A stretch of 18,804 nt of DNA from Pseudomonadota bacterium (GTDB lineage Bacteria > Pseudomonadota > Alphaproteobacteria > Rhizobiales > Rhizobiaceae): contig JAEWHN010000270.1 of the NCBI GenBank assembly GCA_023387775.1, positions 1-18,804 of the forward strand. Reading direction: 5' to 3'. The number at the start of each line of letters is the position of its first letter. The first letter of the stretch is position 1. Below, piece by piece: positions 6,979 to 15,252 of this stretch. Below the pieces are notes generated by a model. It saw nothing but the letters and a program-made list of their open reading frames with translations, made no database searches and was not told the DNA's origin. Made by a program: the position numbers and the translations under genes.

Positions 6979-7524
6979 CTAGCGGCTCTGCTTGGCCAGC
7001 GCGCGCAGGCCAGCGTGGGAAGCCATGAAGATGCGCTCGGCCTCGGTGGGCGGGCGCGCGGTGGCCTCACGGCCGAGGGCGGCGATGACCTCCTCGAAGG
7101 GAAGGAAGCGGCGGCCGCGGCGGTCGTAGATGCCAGCGGTGGTCAGCACCATTGCGGCGGTCTCGCCGCTGTCGAGCACGAATTCGTGCCGGCCGATGAC
7201 TTGCGAGCCTTCCCAGGTTTCGACGGTGGAGACGACGTCGAACTTGCGCCATAGCCGGATTTCCCGGACGAAGACCGTCTGCAGTCCGCCGAGCATGGGC
7301 GCCCAGCCCCTTTCGCGCGCAAGCGCGATCAGGCCGGTTCGGTAGAAGATGTCGATGCGGCCGACATCGGCCAGCATCAGGTAGCGGGCATTGTTGAGAT
7401 GCAGGTTGGTGTCGATATCGGTCGGCAGGCAGCGGAAACTCAGCCGGCTCTCGTCGCCCATGCGATAATCGCCACGGCCGCGCGCGGTAAGTGCCATCCT
7501 GGCCAGACGTGCCCAGACATACAT
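6979..7524 (-). CDS. Acyl-CoA thioesterase-like protein (hot-dog fold, THEM6 type)
   Basis: This is a 181-residue protein with a 4HBT/hot-dog thioesterase pattern: strand SRLSFRCLPTDIDTNLHLNNARYLMLADVGR, where D38 and N44/N45 lie around the TNLHLNN active-site loop, then the long hot-dog helix, and the sheet strands around LRLWRKFDVVSTVETWEG-type segments (IRLWRKFDV, VIGRHEFVLDSGETAAMVLTTAGIYDR). Members hydrolyse acyl-CoA thioesters; the substrate is unknown. The start ATG at 7524 is supported by AGGTGA six bases upstream. Its position immediately downstream of the beta-oxidation genes on the same strand hints at a related role, although 288 bases with a palindromic repeat separate them, so independent transcription is likely. 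Confidence 0.8.
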   Translation of the reverse strand: MYVWARLARMALTARGRGDYRMGDESRLSFRCLPTDIDTNLHLNNARYLMLADVGRIDIFYRTGLIALARERGWAPMLGGLQTVFVREIRLWRKFDVVSTVETWEGSQVIGRHEFVLDSGETAAMVLTTAGIYDRRGRRFLPFEEVIAALGREATARPPTEAERIFMASHAGLRALAKQSR

Positions 7525-7640
7525 TTCAATTCACCTGTTCGATTTGCCCGCGTGATTGAGGCGCCCCTCACCCGGCTTGCTGTTCAAGGAGGGCGAGGAT
7601 GGTCTCGCGCACTGCAGGACAATCCCATATGGCACGATCT

Positions 7641-7787
7641 ACCCCCACTCCGGTTTGCTTCGCAAACCACCTCTCCCCCTCAAAAGGGGAGAGGAAGGGT
7701 GCCAGCCTGCGGACGCAGTTCTTCTCCCCCGTCGAGCGGGGGCCCGAGGACGGACAAGATCCGTGGCCTGTTTGCGAAGCAAACCGG
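7641..7787. repeat. Palindromic intergenic repeat, copy A
   Basis: An 18-bp sequence, CCGGTTTGCTTCGCAAAC (7650-7667), returns as its exact inverse complement at 7770-7787. Each arm is also a small hairpin on its own (GTTTGC-TTC-GCAAAC). Between them are two more stems: CCTCTCCCC (7670-7678) with GGGGAGAGG (7686-7694), and CCCCCG (7726-7731) with CGGGGG (7737-7742). The left edge ACCCCCACTCCGG and the following CACCTCTCCCC match copy B. The element lies just after the last beta-oxidation gene and before the thioesterase gene, where its stems could end transcription or protect the mRNA end. It has no coding capacity. Such elements are common between genes in Mesorhizobium-type genomes. Confidence 0.8.
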
Positions 7788-7812
7788 AGGATCTAGATGC
7801 GATCGCCCTGCC

Positions 7813-10032
7813 TCAAGCCGCCTTCTTCGCCTCTTCCTTCGGATAAGGGTTGAAGCGCTGATAGAAGGTTTCGCCCTTCTCGGCCATGTCGACGAGCAGC
7901 TTGGGCGCCTTGAACTCGGCGCCGTATTTCTTCTGCAGCGCCTTGGCGCGCTTGACGAACTTTTGCGCGCCCATGCCGTCGATGTAGGACAGCGTGCCGC
8001 CCGTATAGGGCGCAAAGCCGAAGGCCAGGATGGAGCCGACATCGGCCTCGCGCGGGTCGGTGACGATGCCCTCCTCCATGACCCGCGCAGCTTCGAGCGC
8101 GATCACGACGAGGAAGCGTTGCTTCAATTCCTCGAAGTCGATCTTGTCGGGCTTTTGCTGCTTGTAAAGATCCTTCAAGCCGGCCCAGAGGTGCTTCTTG
8201 GCGGGCTTTTCCGGATAGTCGTAAAAGCCCTTGCCGTTCTTGCGGCCGAAGCGGCCATGCTTGTCGACCATCGTGTCGATGAGCTTCATCTGTTCGGCGT
8301 CCACAGCCTTTTCGCCGAGGTCGCGAATGGTCTGCTTCATGATCTTCTGGGCGAGATCGATGGCCGTCTCGTCGGTGAGCGCCAGCGGTCCGACCGGCAT
8401 TCCGGCCGCGCGCGCGGCATTCTCGATCATCGGGGCCGGCACGCCCTCGATCAGCATCTTGAAGGCTTCCGACATATAGCGCAGCACGCAGCGATTGACG
8501 TAGAAGCCGCGCGTGTCGTTGACCACGATCGGGGTCTTCTTGATGGCGCGGACATAGTCGATCGCCACGGCAAGCGCCTTGTCGCCCGTCTTCTTGCCGA
8601 GGATGATTTCCACCAGCATCATCTTGTCGACCGGCGAGAAGAAGTGGATGCCGACGAAATTCTTTGGCCGCGCGGAGTTCTTCGCCAACGAGGTGATCGG
8701 GATGGTCGAGGTGTTGGAGGCAAAGACCGCCGAGGACTTCAGCACGGCCTCGGCCTTCTCGGTGGCCGCCTTCTTGACCTCGGAATCCTCGAACACCGCC
8801 TCGATGACTAGGTCGCAGCCTTCGAGCGCGGCGTAGTCGTCCGACGGCGTGATGAGGGAAAGCAGCTTTTCCTTGTCCTCCGGCTTGGCGCGGCCTTTCT
8901 TGACCTGCTCGGAGATGAGCGCGTCGGAATGGGCCTTGCCCTTTTCGGCCGAGGGCATATCGCGGTCGATCAGCACGACCGGGATACCAGCCTTGGCGGT
9001 GACATATGCGATGCCCGCGCCCATGAAGCCGGCGCCGATGACGCCAATCTTCTTGAACTTGGTGGCCGGAACGCCTTCAGGGCGGCGCGCGCCCTTGTTG
9101 AGCTCCTGCAGCGATACGAACAGCGAGCGGATCATCGCCGCGGCTTCCTTCGACTGCATGATCTGCGTGAAGTAGCGCTGCTCGATCTTCAATGCCGTGT
9201 CGAAGGGCACCAGAAGGCCCTCATAGACGCATTTCAGGATCGCGGAGGCGGCGGGATAGTTGCCATGGGTCTCGCGGCGCAGGATGGCGATTGCGGGCGG
9301 CCAGAGGTTGGCGCCAGCGGCCGAATAGACCGGACCGCCGGGGAGCTTGAAACCCTTTTCGTCCCAGGGCTGCACCGGCTTCAGGCCGGCGGCGATCATC
9401 GCCTTGGCTGCCTCGACGAGCTTTGCGGGCTCGGCCACGGCGTGGATGAGCCCCATGACTTTCGCGCGCTGCGGGGTCAGGTTCTGGCCTGAGGTGAGCA
9501 TCTGCAGGGCATCTTGCGGGTTGGCGAGCCGCGGCACGCGCTGGGTGCCGCCGGCGCCCGGGAAGATGCCGACCTTCACTTCGGGCAAGGCCATCTTGAC
9601 GTTATCGCCCTCGGCGGCGACGCGGCCGTGGCAGGCCAGCGACATTTCGAAGGCGCCACCCATGCAGGTGCCGTTGATGGCCGAAACCCAGGGTTTTCCG
9701 CTGGTTTCGAGCTTGCGGAACAGCTGGCTCATGCGGCCGGCATTGTCGAACAGGAGCTTGATCGCCTTGTCGGGATCCCTGGCCTTCTCCTTGTGGAACA
9801 GGCCGAGCATCTTCTGCAGCATGGTGAGGTCGGCGCCGCCCGAGAAGGAATCCTTTCCGGAGGTGATGACCGCGCCCTTGATTGCCGCGTCGCCGGCGAC
9901 CTGGTCGATGATGGCGCTGAGCTCGTCCATCACCTCCTCGGTGAAGACGTTCATCGACCTGTCGGGCATGTCCCAGGTGACGAGAGCGATGCCGTCAGCG
10001 TCGGTTTCGACGGTGAAATTCCTGTAGGTCAT
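7813..10032 (-). CDS. fadJ: Bifunctional enoyl-CoA hydratase / 3-hydroxyacyl-CoA dehydrogenase
   Basis: This 739-residue enzyme performs steps two and three of beta-oxidation: hydration of trans-2-enoyl-CoA, then NAD-dependent oxidation of the hydroxyacyl-CoA. The N-terminal crotonase domain (about 1-190) has the oxyanion-loop motif and both catalytic glutamates, E129 in GGAFEM and E151 in LPEVKVGIFPGAGG. The NAD-binding domain begins near 327 with the GAGFMG motif (333-338); catalytic H463 lies in GIHFFSP and N513 in GFYVNR. The remainder holds the paired C-terminal dehydrogenase domains. The start is ATG 10032; a longer frame to 10053 reaches into the 10-bp gap after the hydrolase gene. It is the last gene of the operon. 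FadB and FadJ cannot be told apart with certainty from sequence alone. Confidence 0.93.
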   Translation of the reverse strand: MTYRNFTVETDADGIALVTWDMPDRSMNVFTEEVMDELSAIIDQVAGDAAIKGAVITSGKDSFSGGADLTMLQKMLGLFHKEKARDPDKAIKLLFDNAGRMSQLFRKLETSGKPWVSAINGTCMGGAFEMSLACHGRVAAEGDNVKMALPEVKVGIFPGAGGTQRVPRLANPQDALQMLTSGQNLTPQRAKVMGLIHAVAEPAKLVEAAKAMIAAGLKPVQPWDEKGFKLPGGPVYSAAGANLWPPAIAILRRETHGNYPAASAILKCVYEGLLVPFDTALKIEQRYFTQIMQSKEAAAMIRSLFVSLQELNKGARRPEGVPATKFKKIGVIGAGFMGAGIAYVTAKAGIPVVLIDRDMPSAEKGKAHSDALISEQVKKGRAKPEDKEKLLSLITPSDDYAALEGCDLVIEAVFEDSEVKKAATEKAEAVLKSSAVFASNTSTIPITSLAKNSARPKNFVGIHFFSPVDKMMLVEIILGKKTGDKALAVAIDYVRAIKKTPIVVNDTRGFYVNRCVLRYMSEAFKMLIEGVPAPMIENAARAAGMPVGPLALTDETAIDLAQKIMKQTIRDLGEKAVDAEQMKLIDTMVDKHGRFGRKNGKGFYDYPEKPAKKHLWAGLKDLYKQQKPDKIDFEELKQRFLVVIALEAARVMEEGIVTDPREADVGSILAFGFAPYTGGTLSYIDGMGAQKFVKRAKALQKKYGAEFKAPKLLVDMAEKGETFYQRFNPYPKEEAKKAA

Positions 10033-10042
10033 CGAATCCTCC

Positions 10043-10627
10043 TTACGCCGCAATGCTTTCGGCGACAGCCGCCACGATGGCGTCGGTTGTTACGATCGAG
10101 GCGAACTCGCCGTTGAGATTGGTCAAGGTCATGTCGTGGATCGCTTCGGCGCTGCGCACCTTGCCATCGAGGCCGACGCGATCGAAGGTGTAGCAGGCAT
10201 CGGCGACGAGGCGGGCGTCGAAGCCCAGATTGCCGGCCATGCGCGTTGTCGTCTCCACGCAGTGGTTGGTGGTGATGCCGGCAATCACCAGCGTGCGGTG
10301 GCCGCCGTCGCGCAGGCGCTTTTCAAGGTCGGTTCCAATGAAGGAGGAATTGACGTTCTTGACGAGGACGGCCTCGCCGTTGCGCTCGCGCGCCTGCTCG
10401 ATCGGCTGATAGCCGCTTCGTTCCGGTCTAAGCGCGGAATCCGGCTCGGTCGAGGCATGCCGGATATGGATCACGGTCATGCCGCTATCGCGGAACGCGC
10501 CCAGCAGGCGGGCAATGTTGTCCACCGCCTGCGGATTGTTGCGCCTGAGGCCCGCGCGCTCCCATTCGACGAACGCCATCTGCACGTCGATGAGGATGAG
10601 GGCCGCGTCTTTCGGCAAGGTCGTCAT
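10043..10627 (-). CDS. Isochorismatase-family cysteine hydrolase
   Basis: The gene encodes a 194-residue Rossmann-like hydrolase of the isochorismatase/nicotinamidase superfamily. The catalytic triad is intact: D14 in LILIDVQ, K90 in VLVKNVNSSF, and the nucleophile C123 in GITTNHCVETTTRMAGNLGF. The adjacent cis-peptide region and the helix after Cys are typical. Members hydrolyse amides or vinyl ethers, but the substrate of this one cannot be assigned. The gene lies 3 bp after the thiolase stop and 10 bp before the fadJ start on the same strand, so it is very probably in the same transcript. Such a gene is not part of the textbook beta-oxidation pathway, and its presence there is unexplained. 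Confidence 0.88.
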   Translation of the reverse strand: MTTLPKDAALILIDVQMAFVEWERAGLRRNNPQAVDNIARLLGAFRDSGMTVIHIRHASTEPDSALRPERSGYQPIEQARERNGEAVLVKNVNSSFIGTDLEKRLRDGGHRTLVIAGITTNHCVETTTRMAGNLGFDARLVADACYTFDRVGLDGKVRSAEAIHDMTLTNLNGEFASIVTTDAIVAAVAESIAA

Positions 10628-10630
10628 GCG

Positions 10631-11839
10631 CTACACCCGCTCGATGATGGTGGCCGTACCCATGCCGGCGCCGATGCAGAGCGTGACCAGCGCGGTGTTG
10701 AGGTTGCGCCGCTCCAGTTCGTCGAGCACGGTGCCGAAGATAATCGCGCCGGTGGCGCCGAGCGGGTGACCCATGGCGATGGCGCCGCCATTGACGTTGA
10801 TCCGGTCGTGCGGAATGTCGAAGGCTTGGCAGTAGCGCAGCACGACCGAGGCGAAGGCCTCGTTGAGCTCGAACAGGTCGATGTCCGACAGTTTCATCTT
10901 GGCGCGCTTGAGCAGCTTTTCGGTGACGTCGACCGGTCCGGTCAGCATCAGCACCGGCTCGGAGCCGATATTGGCGAAGGTGCGGATGCGGGCGCGGGGC
11001 TTCAGGCCCATCGCCTTGCCGGCCTTCTTGGAGCCGAGCAGCACGGCGGCCGCGCCATCGACGATGCCCGACGAATTGCCGGCGTGGTGGACGTGGTTGA
11101 CCGCCTCGATCTCGGGATGCTTCTGCACCGCGACCGCATCGAAGCCGCCCATCTCGCCCGGCATGACGAAGGACGGGTTCAGCGACGCCAGCGCCTGCAT
11201 GTCGGTGGTGGGGCGCATGTGCTCGTCATGATCGAGGATGGTGAGGCCGTTCTGGTCCTTCACCGGAATGACCGAGTTCTTGAAGTAGCCCTTCTCCCAC
11301 GAATGGGCGGCGCGCTTCTGGCTCTCGACCGCATAGGCATCCACGTCGTCGCGCGAAAAGCCGTATTTGGTGGCGATGAGATCGGCCGAGATGCCCTGCG
11401 GCACGAACCAGCCCGGCAGGCCAACCGACGGGTCCATGAACCAGGCGCCACCGGACATGCCCATGCCGACGCGCGACATGCTTTCGACACCGCCGGCAAT
11501 CACGATCTCGTCCGCGCCTTGCGCGATCTTGGCCGCGCCGATATTGATGGAGTCGAGCCCCGATGCGCAGAAGCGCGAGATCTGCATGCCGGGTGCCTTG
11601 GTGTCGTAGCCGGCTTCGAAGGCCGCCGCGCGGGGAATGACCGAGCCCGCCTCGCCCACCGGATCGACGCAGCCGAAGATGATGTCGTCGACCGTCGAAG
11701 TGTCCAGCCCGTTGCGGTCGCGGATGGCCTCCAGCGTGCGCGCGGCCAGCCGCACGGCCGGAACCTCGTGCAGCGAGCCGTCCTTCTTGCCGCGCCCGCG
11801 CGGGGTGCGAACGGCATCATAGACAAAAGCGTCAGCCAT
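10631..11839 (-). CDS. fadA: Acetyl-CoA C-acyltransferase (thiolase)
   Basis: This 402-residue thiolase cleaves 3-ketoacyl-CoA to acetyl-CoA and a shortened acyl-CoA, the last step of beta-oxidation. All catalytic motifs are present: nucleophile C91 in SRFCASGLDSI, H358 in GGAIAMGHPLGATGA, and C388 in CIGAGMGTATI. The length matches FadA-type and acetyl-CoA acetyltransferase relatives. The start ATG at 11839 has AGGAGAG at proper spacing. It is followed after 3 bp by the hydrolase gene and 10 bp beyond that by fadJ, giving a compact three-gene distal block. The 206 bp upstream separate it from dehydrogenase 2 and contain palindromic repeat B, so expression from its own start or by read-through is open. 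Confidence 0.92.
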   Translation of the reverse strand: MADAFVYDAVRTPRGRGKKDGSLHEVPAVRLAARTLEAIRDRNGLDTSTVDDIIFGCVDPVGEAGSVIPRAAAFEAGYDTKAPGMQISRFCASGLDSINIGAAKIAQGADEIVIAGGVESMSRVGMGMSGGAWFMDPSVGLPGWFVPQGISADLIATKYGFSRDDVDAYAVESQKRAAHSWEKGYFKNSVIPVKDQNGLTILDHDEHMRPTTDMQALASLNPSFVMPGEMGGFDAVAVQKHPEIEAVNHVHHAGNSSGIVDGAAAVLLGSKKAGKAMGLKPRARIRTFANIGSEPVLMLTGPVDVTEKLLKRAKMKLSDIDLFELNEAFASVVLRYCQAFDIPHDRINVNGGAIAMGHPLGATGAIIFGTVLDELERRNLNTALVTLCIGAGMGTATIIERV

Positions 11840-11899
11840 ATTTTCTCTCCTCTAAGGCGAAACCGGGCAGAACCGCCATAGCTTCGCTTGCATCAATCG

Positions 11900-12030
11900 A
11901 CCCCCACTCCGTCTTCGCCTCGACACCTCTCCCCCGATCGACGGGGGAGAGGAAGTGCCGGCCGCAAGCTTGGCGCCTTTCCTCTCCCCCAGGCAGGAGG
12001 AGAGGTGGCCCGAAGGGCCGGAGTGGGGGT
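11900..12030. repeat. Palindromic intergenic repeat, copy B
   Basis: The element is bounded by the perfect 12-bp inverted pair ACCCCCACTCCG (11900-11911) and CGGAGTGGGGGT (12019-12030). Inside, CCTCTCCCCCG (11926-11936) pairs with CGGGGGAGAGG (11942-11952) around a 5-base loop, and CCTCTCC (11981-11987) with GGAGAGG (11999-12005). The left edge matches copy A. It sits between acyl-CoA dehydrogenase 2 (stop 12046) and thiolase (start 11839), inside the apparent operon. It carries no coding sequence; the strong stems could act in mRNA processing, stability or partial termination. Confidence 0.82.
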
Positions 12031-12045
12031 GGTTCAACTTCCTCG

Positions 12046-13218
12046 TCACAAACTCCGCGCGATCAACAGCTTCATGATCTCGTTGGTGCCGCCATAGATG
12101 CGCTGCACGCGGGCGTCGCGATACATGCGCGCAATGGGGTATTCGTTCATGTAGCCATAGCCGCCATGCAATTGCAGGCATTCGTCGACGACCTTGCCCT
12201 GCAGCTCGCTCAGCCAGTACTTTGCCATGGACGCCGTTACCGGATCGAGGCCGCCATTCAGATGACGCTGGACGCAGTCGTTGTAGAAGACGCGGCCGAT
12301 GGTGGCCTCGGTCTTCAGCTCGGCAAGCTTGAACTGGGTGTTCTGGAAATCGAGGATCGGCTTGCCGAAGGCTTGGCGCTCCTTGACGTAGTCGATTGTC
12401 ACGGCAAGCGCGCGCTCGGCCATGGCGATTGCCGTGGCGCCGATCTGCAGGCGCTCCTGCGGCAGCTGCTGCATGAGCTGGACAAAACCCTGCCCTTCCT
12501 CGGGCCCGAGCAGATTGGCCGTTGGCACGCGCACGTCGTTGAAGAAGAGTTCCGACGTGTCGTTGGATTTCAGGCCGATCTTGTCGAGGTTGCGGCCGCG
12601 CTCGAAACCCTCGACCTCGTCGGTTTCGGCCACGATAAGCGAGGTGCCCTTGGCGCCCTTGGACGGATCGGTCTTGGTGACGAGAACGATCAGGTTGGCG
12701 AGCTGGCCGTTGGTGATGAAGGTTTTGGAGCCGTTGATGCGATACTGGTTTCCATCCCGGACGGCTGATGTCTTCACGCCCTGCAGGTCGGAGCCGGCAC
12801 CCGGCTCGGTCATGGCGATGGCGCCGATAAGCTCGCCGGTCGCCATCCTGGGCAGCCACTTTTTCTTCTGCTCCTCCGAACCATAGTGGAGGATGTAGGG
12901 AGCGACGATGGAGTTGTGCAGCGCGATGCCGAAGCCATCGACGCCGACATGGCTGACGGCTTCCATGATGGCGCTTTCATGCGCAAAGGTGCCGCCCGAG
13001 CCGCCATATTCCTCCGGCATGGAAGCGCAAAGCAGCCCCGCCTCGCCGGCCTTCTTCCAGCTTTCGCGGTCGAAGATCTCGGCCTTCTCGAATTCCTCGT
13101 AACGCGGCGCGATCTCGGTCTCGAGGAACTTTGTGGCCATGTCGTAGAGCATGGCGACGTCTTCGGTAACCCAGGCGGGTTTTGGGAGAGAAAGGACTTC
13201 GGCGGGATTGGTCGTCAT
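12046..13218 (-). CDS. Acyl-CoA dehydrogenase, long-chain/isovaleryl type active-site position
   Basis: This 390-residue FAD enzyme oxidises acyl-CoA to trans-2-enoyl-CoA. FAD and substrate motifs include AIAMTEPGAGSDLQG (about 134-147) and WLPRMATGE; the C-terminal half has AFGKPILDFQNTQFKLAELKTEATIGR and the FAD-contact LHGGYGYMNEYP. The base glutamate of medium/short-chain types (Y-E-G-T) is replaced by Gly (IYGGTNEI, about 374-380). Instead E255 in LPQERL aligns with the helix-G glutamate used by long-chain and isovaleryl-CoA dehydrogenases, so the active site appears complete in that form. The start ATG at 13218 is 36 bp after the dehydrogenase 1 stop. It is the second gene of the operon and is followed by repeat B. 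Confidence 0.9.
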   Translation of the reverse strand: MTTNPAEVLSLPKPAWVTEDVAMLYDMATKFLETEIAPRYEEFEKAEIFDRESWKKAGEAGLLCASMPEEYGGSGGTFAHESAIMEAVSHVGVDGFGIALHNSIVAPYILHYGSEEQKKKWLPRMATGELIGAIAMTEPGAGSDLQGVKTSAVRDGNQYRINGSKTFITNGQLANLIVLVTKTDPSKGAKGTSLIVAETDEVEGFERGRNLDKIGLKSNDTSELFFNDVRVPTANLLGPEEGQGFVQLMQQLPQERLQIGATAIAMAERALAVTIDYVKERQAFGKPILDFQNTQFKLAELKTEATIGRVFYNDCVQRHLNGGLDPVTASMAKYWLSELQGKVVDECLQLHGGYGYMNEYPIARMYRDARVQRIYGGTNEIMKLLIARSL

Positions 13219-13254
13219 GCGTTTGCTCCCTCGATGGCGCCCGCGTCACACACC

Positions 13255-15051
13255 CTAGAACGCCTCGGCCGGCAGCGCCATCATGGTGTCGGCGCCGCTC
13301 GACAGGCGCGCGAGATGCGCTGCTGTCTCGGGCATGGCGCGCTCCATGAAGTAGCGGCCGGTAACCAGCTTGTGCTCGTAAAAAGCCGAATTGTCGCCGG
13401 CGCCGTTGGCGAGCTTGCCGTAGGCGGCCTTGGCCATGCGGCCCCACATGTAGCCGAGTGCGACGAGGCCGAAGAGATGCAGATAGTCGGTGGAGGCCGC
13501 GCCGGCATTGTCCGGCTTGGCCATGCCGTTCTGCATCAGCCACATGGTGGCGGCCTGGAGGTCGTTGAGGCCCTTCTTCAGCGACTTGGTGAAGGGCGCC
13601 ATCTTCTCGTCGGCGCGGTTTTCCTCGCAGAACTCGCCGACTTCCTTGAAGAAGGCCTGCAGCGCCCGGCCGCCGTTCAGCGCCAGCTTGCGGCCGACGA
13701 GGTCGAGCGCCTGGATGCCGTTGGCGCCCTCATAGATCATGGCGATGCGGGCGTCGCGCACGAACTGGCTCATGCCGTGTTCTTCGATATAGCCGTGGCC
13801 GCCGAACACCTGCTGCGCCATCACTGCGTGTTCAAAACCCTTGTCGGTGAGCACGCCCTTCACCACCGGCGTCATCAGGCCCATGTGGTCGTCGGCAGCC
13901 TGGCGCTCGGCCTCGTCTTCGCCGCGTCGGGCAATGTCGGCATTGAGCGCAGTCCACAAAGCCAGCGCGCGGCCGGCCTCGTTGAAGGCCTTCATTGTCA
14001 TCAGGTTGCGGCGGATGTCGGGGTGGACGATGATCGGGTCGGCCTTTTTGTCGGGCGCCTTGGGGCCGGACAGGGAGCGGCCCTGCAGGCGCTCTTTGGC
14101 GTATTCCACCGCGCCCTGATAGGCGGCTTCTGACACGGCCAGCCCCTGCAGGCCGACGCCAAGGCGCGCCTCGTTCATCATGGTGAACATGGCCTTCAAC
14201 CCGCCATTCTCGACACCGAGCAGATAGCCGGTGGCCTCGTCATAGTTCATGACGCAGGTGGCGTTGCCGTGGATGCCCATTTTCTCTTCGATGGAGCCGC
14301 AGGAGACGGCGTTGCGCGCGGCCGGTTCGCCGTCGCCGTCGAGCAGGAATTTCGGCACGATGAAGAGCGAGATGCCCTTCACGCCTTCCGGCGCGCCCTC
14401 GATGCGGGCCAGCACAAGATGGATGATGTTGTCGGCCATGTCGTGCTCGCCGGCGGATATGAATATCTTCTGGCCGGAAATCCTGTAGCTGCCGTCGCCG
14501 TTCGGCACGGCCCTGGTGCGCAGCAGGCCGAGATCAGTGCCGCAATGCGGCTCGGTGAGGTTCATGGTGCCGGTCCAGCTGCCCTCGACCATTTTCGGCA
14601 GCCAGGTGTTTTTCTGCTCGTCGGTGCCATGGGTGAGAAGCGCGGCGATGGCGCCCTGGGTCAGGCCCGGATACATCATCAGCGCCATGTTGGCCGAGAC
14701 CATGTATTCGGCGACCGCCGAGTGCACCGTGTAGGGCAGCCCCTGCCCGCCGAATTCGACCGGCGCGGCCAGCCCGAGCCAGCCGCCCTCGCGATACTGG
14801 TCGAAGGCTTCCCTAAATCCCTTGGGTGTGGTGACCGAGCCGTCCGCGTGGCGTACGCAGCCTTCCATGTCGCCGACACGGTTGGTGGGCTGGAGCACGT
14901 TTTCGGCGAGCTTGGCGCCCTCGGCGAGGATGGCCTCGAGCACATCGGGCGTGGCGTCGGAAAATCCGGGCAGGTTGCTGTAGCGCTCGTAGCCGAGCAC
15001 CTCGTTCAGCACGAAAAGCGTATCCGCGACCGGCGCCCTGTATGACGGCAT
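13255..15051 (-). CDS. Acyl-CoA dehydrogenase with C-terminal extension
   Basis: This 598-residue enzyme is of the larger FadE-like class of acyl-CoA dehydrogenases, with the usual N-terminal helical, middle beta-barrel and C-terminal helical domains plus an added C-terminal region (about 470-598). The FAD-side motif GTMNLTEPHCGTDLG (161-175) and the EEKMGIHGNATCVMNY strand are clear, and the catalytic glutamate is E441 in IYEGANGIQALDLVG. It initiates beta-oxidation of acyl-CoA; chain-length preference cannot be read reliably. I chose the ATG at 15051 (start MPSYRAPV). The 5' end lies about 70 bases below a strong promoter containing an operator-like palindrome, making this the first gene of the operon. 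A longer frame to 15132 starts inside that leader. Confidence 0.92.
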   Translation of the reverse strand: MPSYRAPVADTLFVLNEVLGYERYSNLPGFSDATPDVLEAILAEGAKLAENVLQPTNRVGDMEGCVRHADGSVTTPKGFREAFDQYREGGWLGLAAPVEFGGQGLPYTVHSAVAEYMVSANMALMMYPGLTQGAIAALLTHGTDEQKNTWLPKMVEGSWTGTMNLTEPHCGTDLGLLRTRAVPNGDGSYRISGQKIFISAGEHDMADNIIHLVLARIEGAPEGVKGISLFIVPKFLLDGDGEPAARNAVSCGSIEEKMGIHGNATCVMNYDEATGYLLGVENGGLKAMFTMMNEARLGVGLQGLAVSEAAYQGAVEYAKERLQGRSLSGPKAPDKKADPIIVHPDIRRNLMTMKAFNEAGRALALWTALNADIARRGEDEAERQAADDHMGLMTPVVKGVLTDKGFEHAVMAQQVFGGHGYIEEHGMSQFVRDARIAMIYEGANGIQALDLVGRKLALNGGRALQAFFKEVGEFCEENRADEKMAPFTKSLKKGLNDLQAATMWLMQNGMAKPDNAGAASTDYLHLFGLVALGYMWGRMAKAAYGKLANGAGDNSAFYEHKLVTGRYFMERAMPETAAHLARLSSGADTMMALPAEAF

Positions 15052-15128
15052 GGTTTGTCCTCCATCACAAACATGCGGCCTCGGCGCCCGCCTGTGAAGC
15101 CCCGTAGCCGCTTTCCCGGAAAGCCATA

Positions 15129-15157
15129 GCAATAATTGACGTTTGCGTAAACGTCAA
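15129..15157 (-). promoter_or_regulatory. Promoter of the beta-oxidation operon with MerR-type operator
   Basis: On the minus strand TTGACG (15157-15152) and TATTGC (15134-15129) form -35 and -10 elements 17 bases apart. A near-perfect dyad fills the spacer and the -35: TTGACGTTT (15136-15144) and AAACGTCAA (15149-15157), separated by GCGT. This places the operator between -35 and -10, the classical position for MerR-family regulators. A start would lie about 70 bases before the first ATG. Confidence 0.75.
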
Positions 15158-15252
15158 CTTCGGGTCGGGAGTGATTTTTCACCGGGAAGCGGGGTCGGGA
15201 GACGCGGCGGCGACCTTACTTGCCCGCGCGCGAAAACAATGCGCCGACGCTC

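Noticed and set aside
7399..8811. 470-codon open frame on the plus strand
   Set aside because: It crosses repeat A and runs opposite fadJ; part of it is the translated repeat, so it is not a gene.
10136..11881. 581-codon open frame on the plus strand
   Set aside because: It spans the hydrolase and thiolase genes in antisense and has an Arg/His/Ala-biased composition without motifs.
7641..12030. Possible CRISPR array from the repeated CTCTCCCC blocks
   Set aside because: Only two diverged, palindromic copies exist 4 kb apart, without regular spacers or cas genes.
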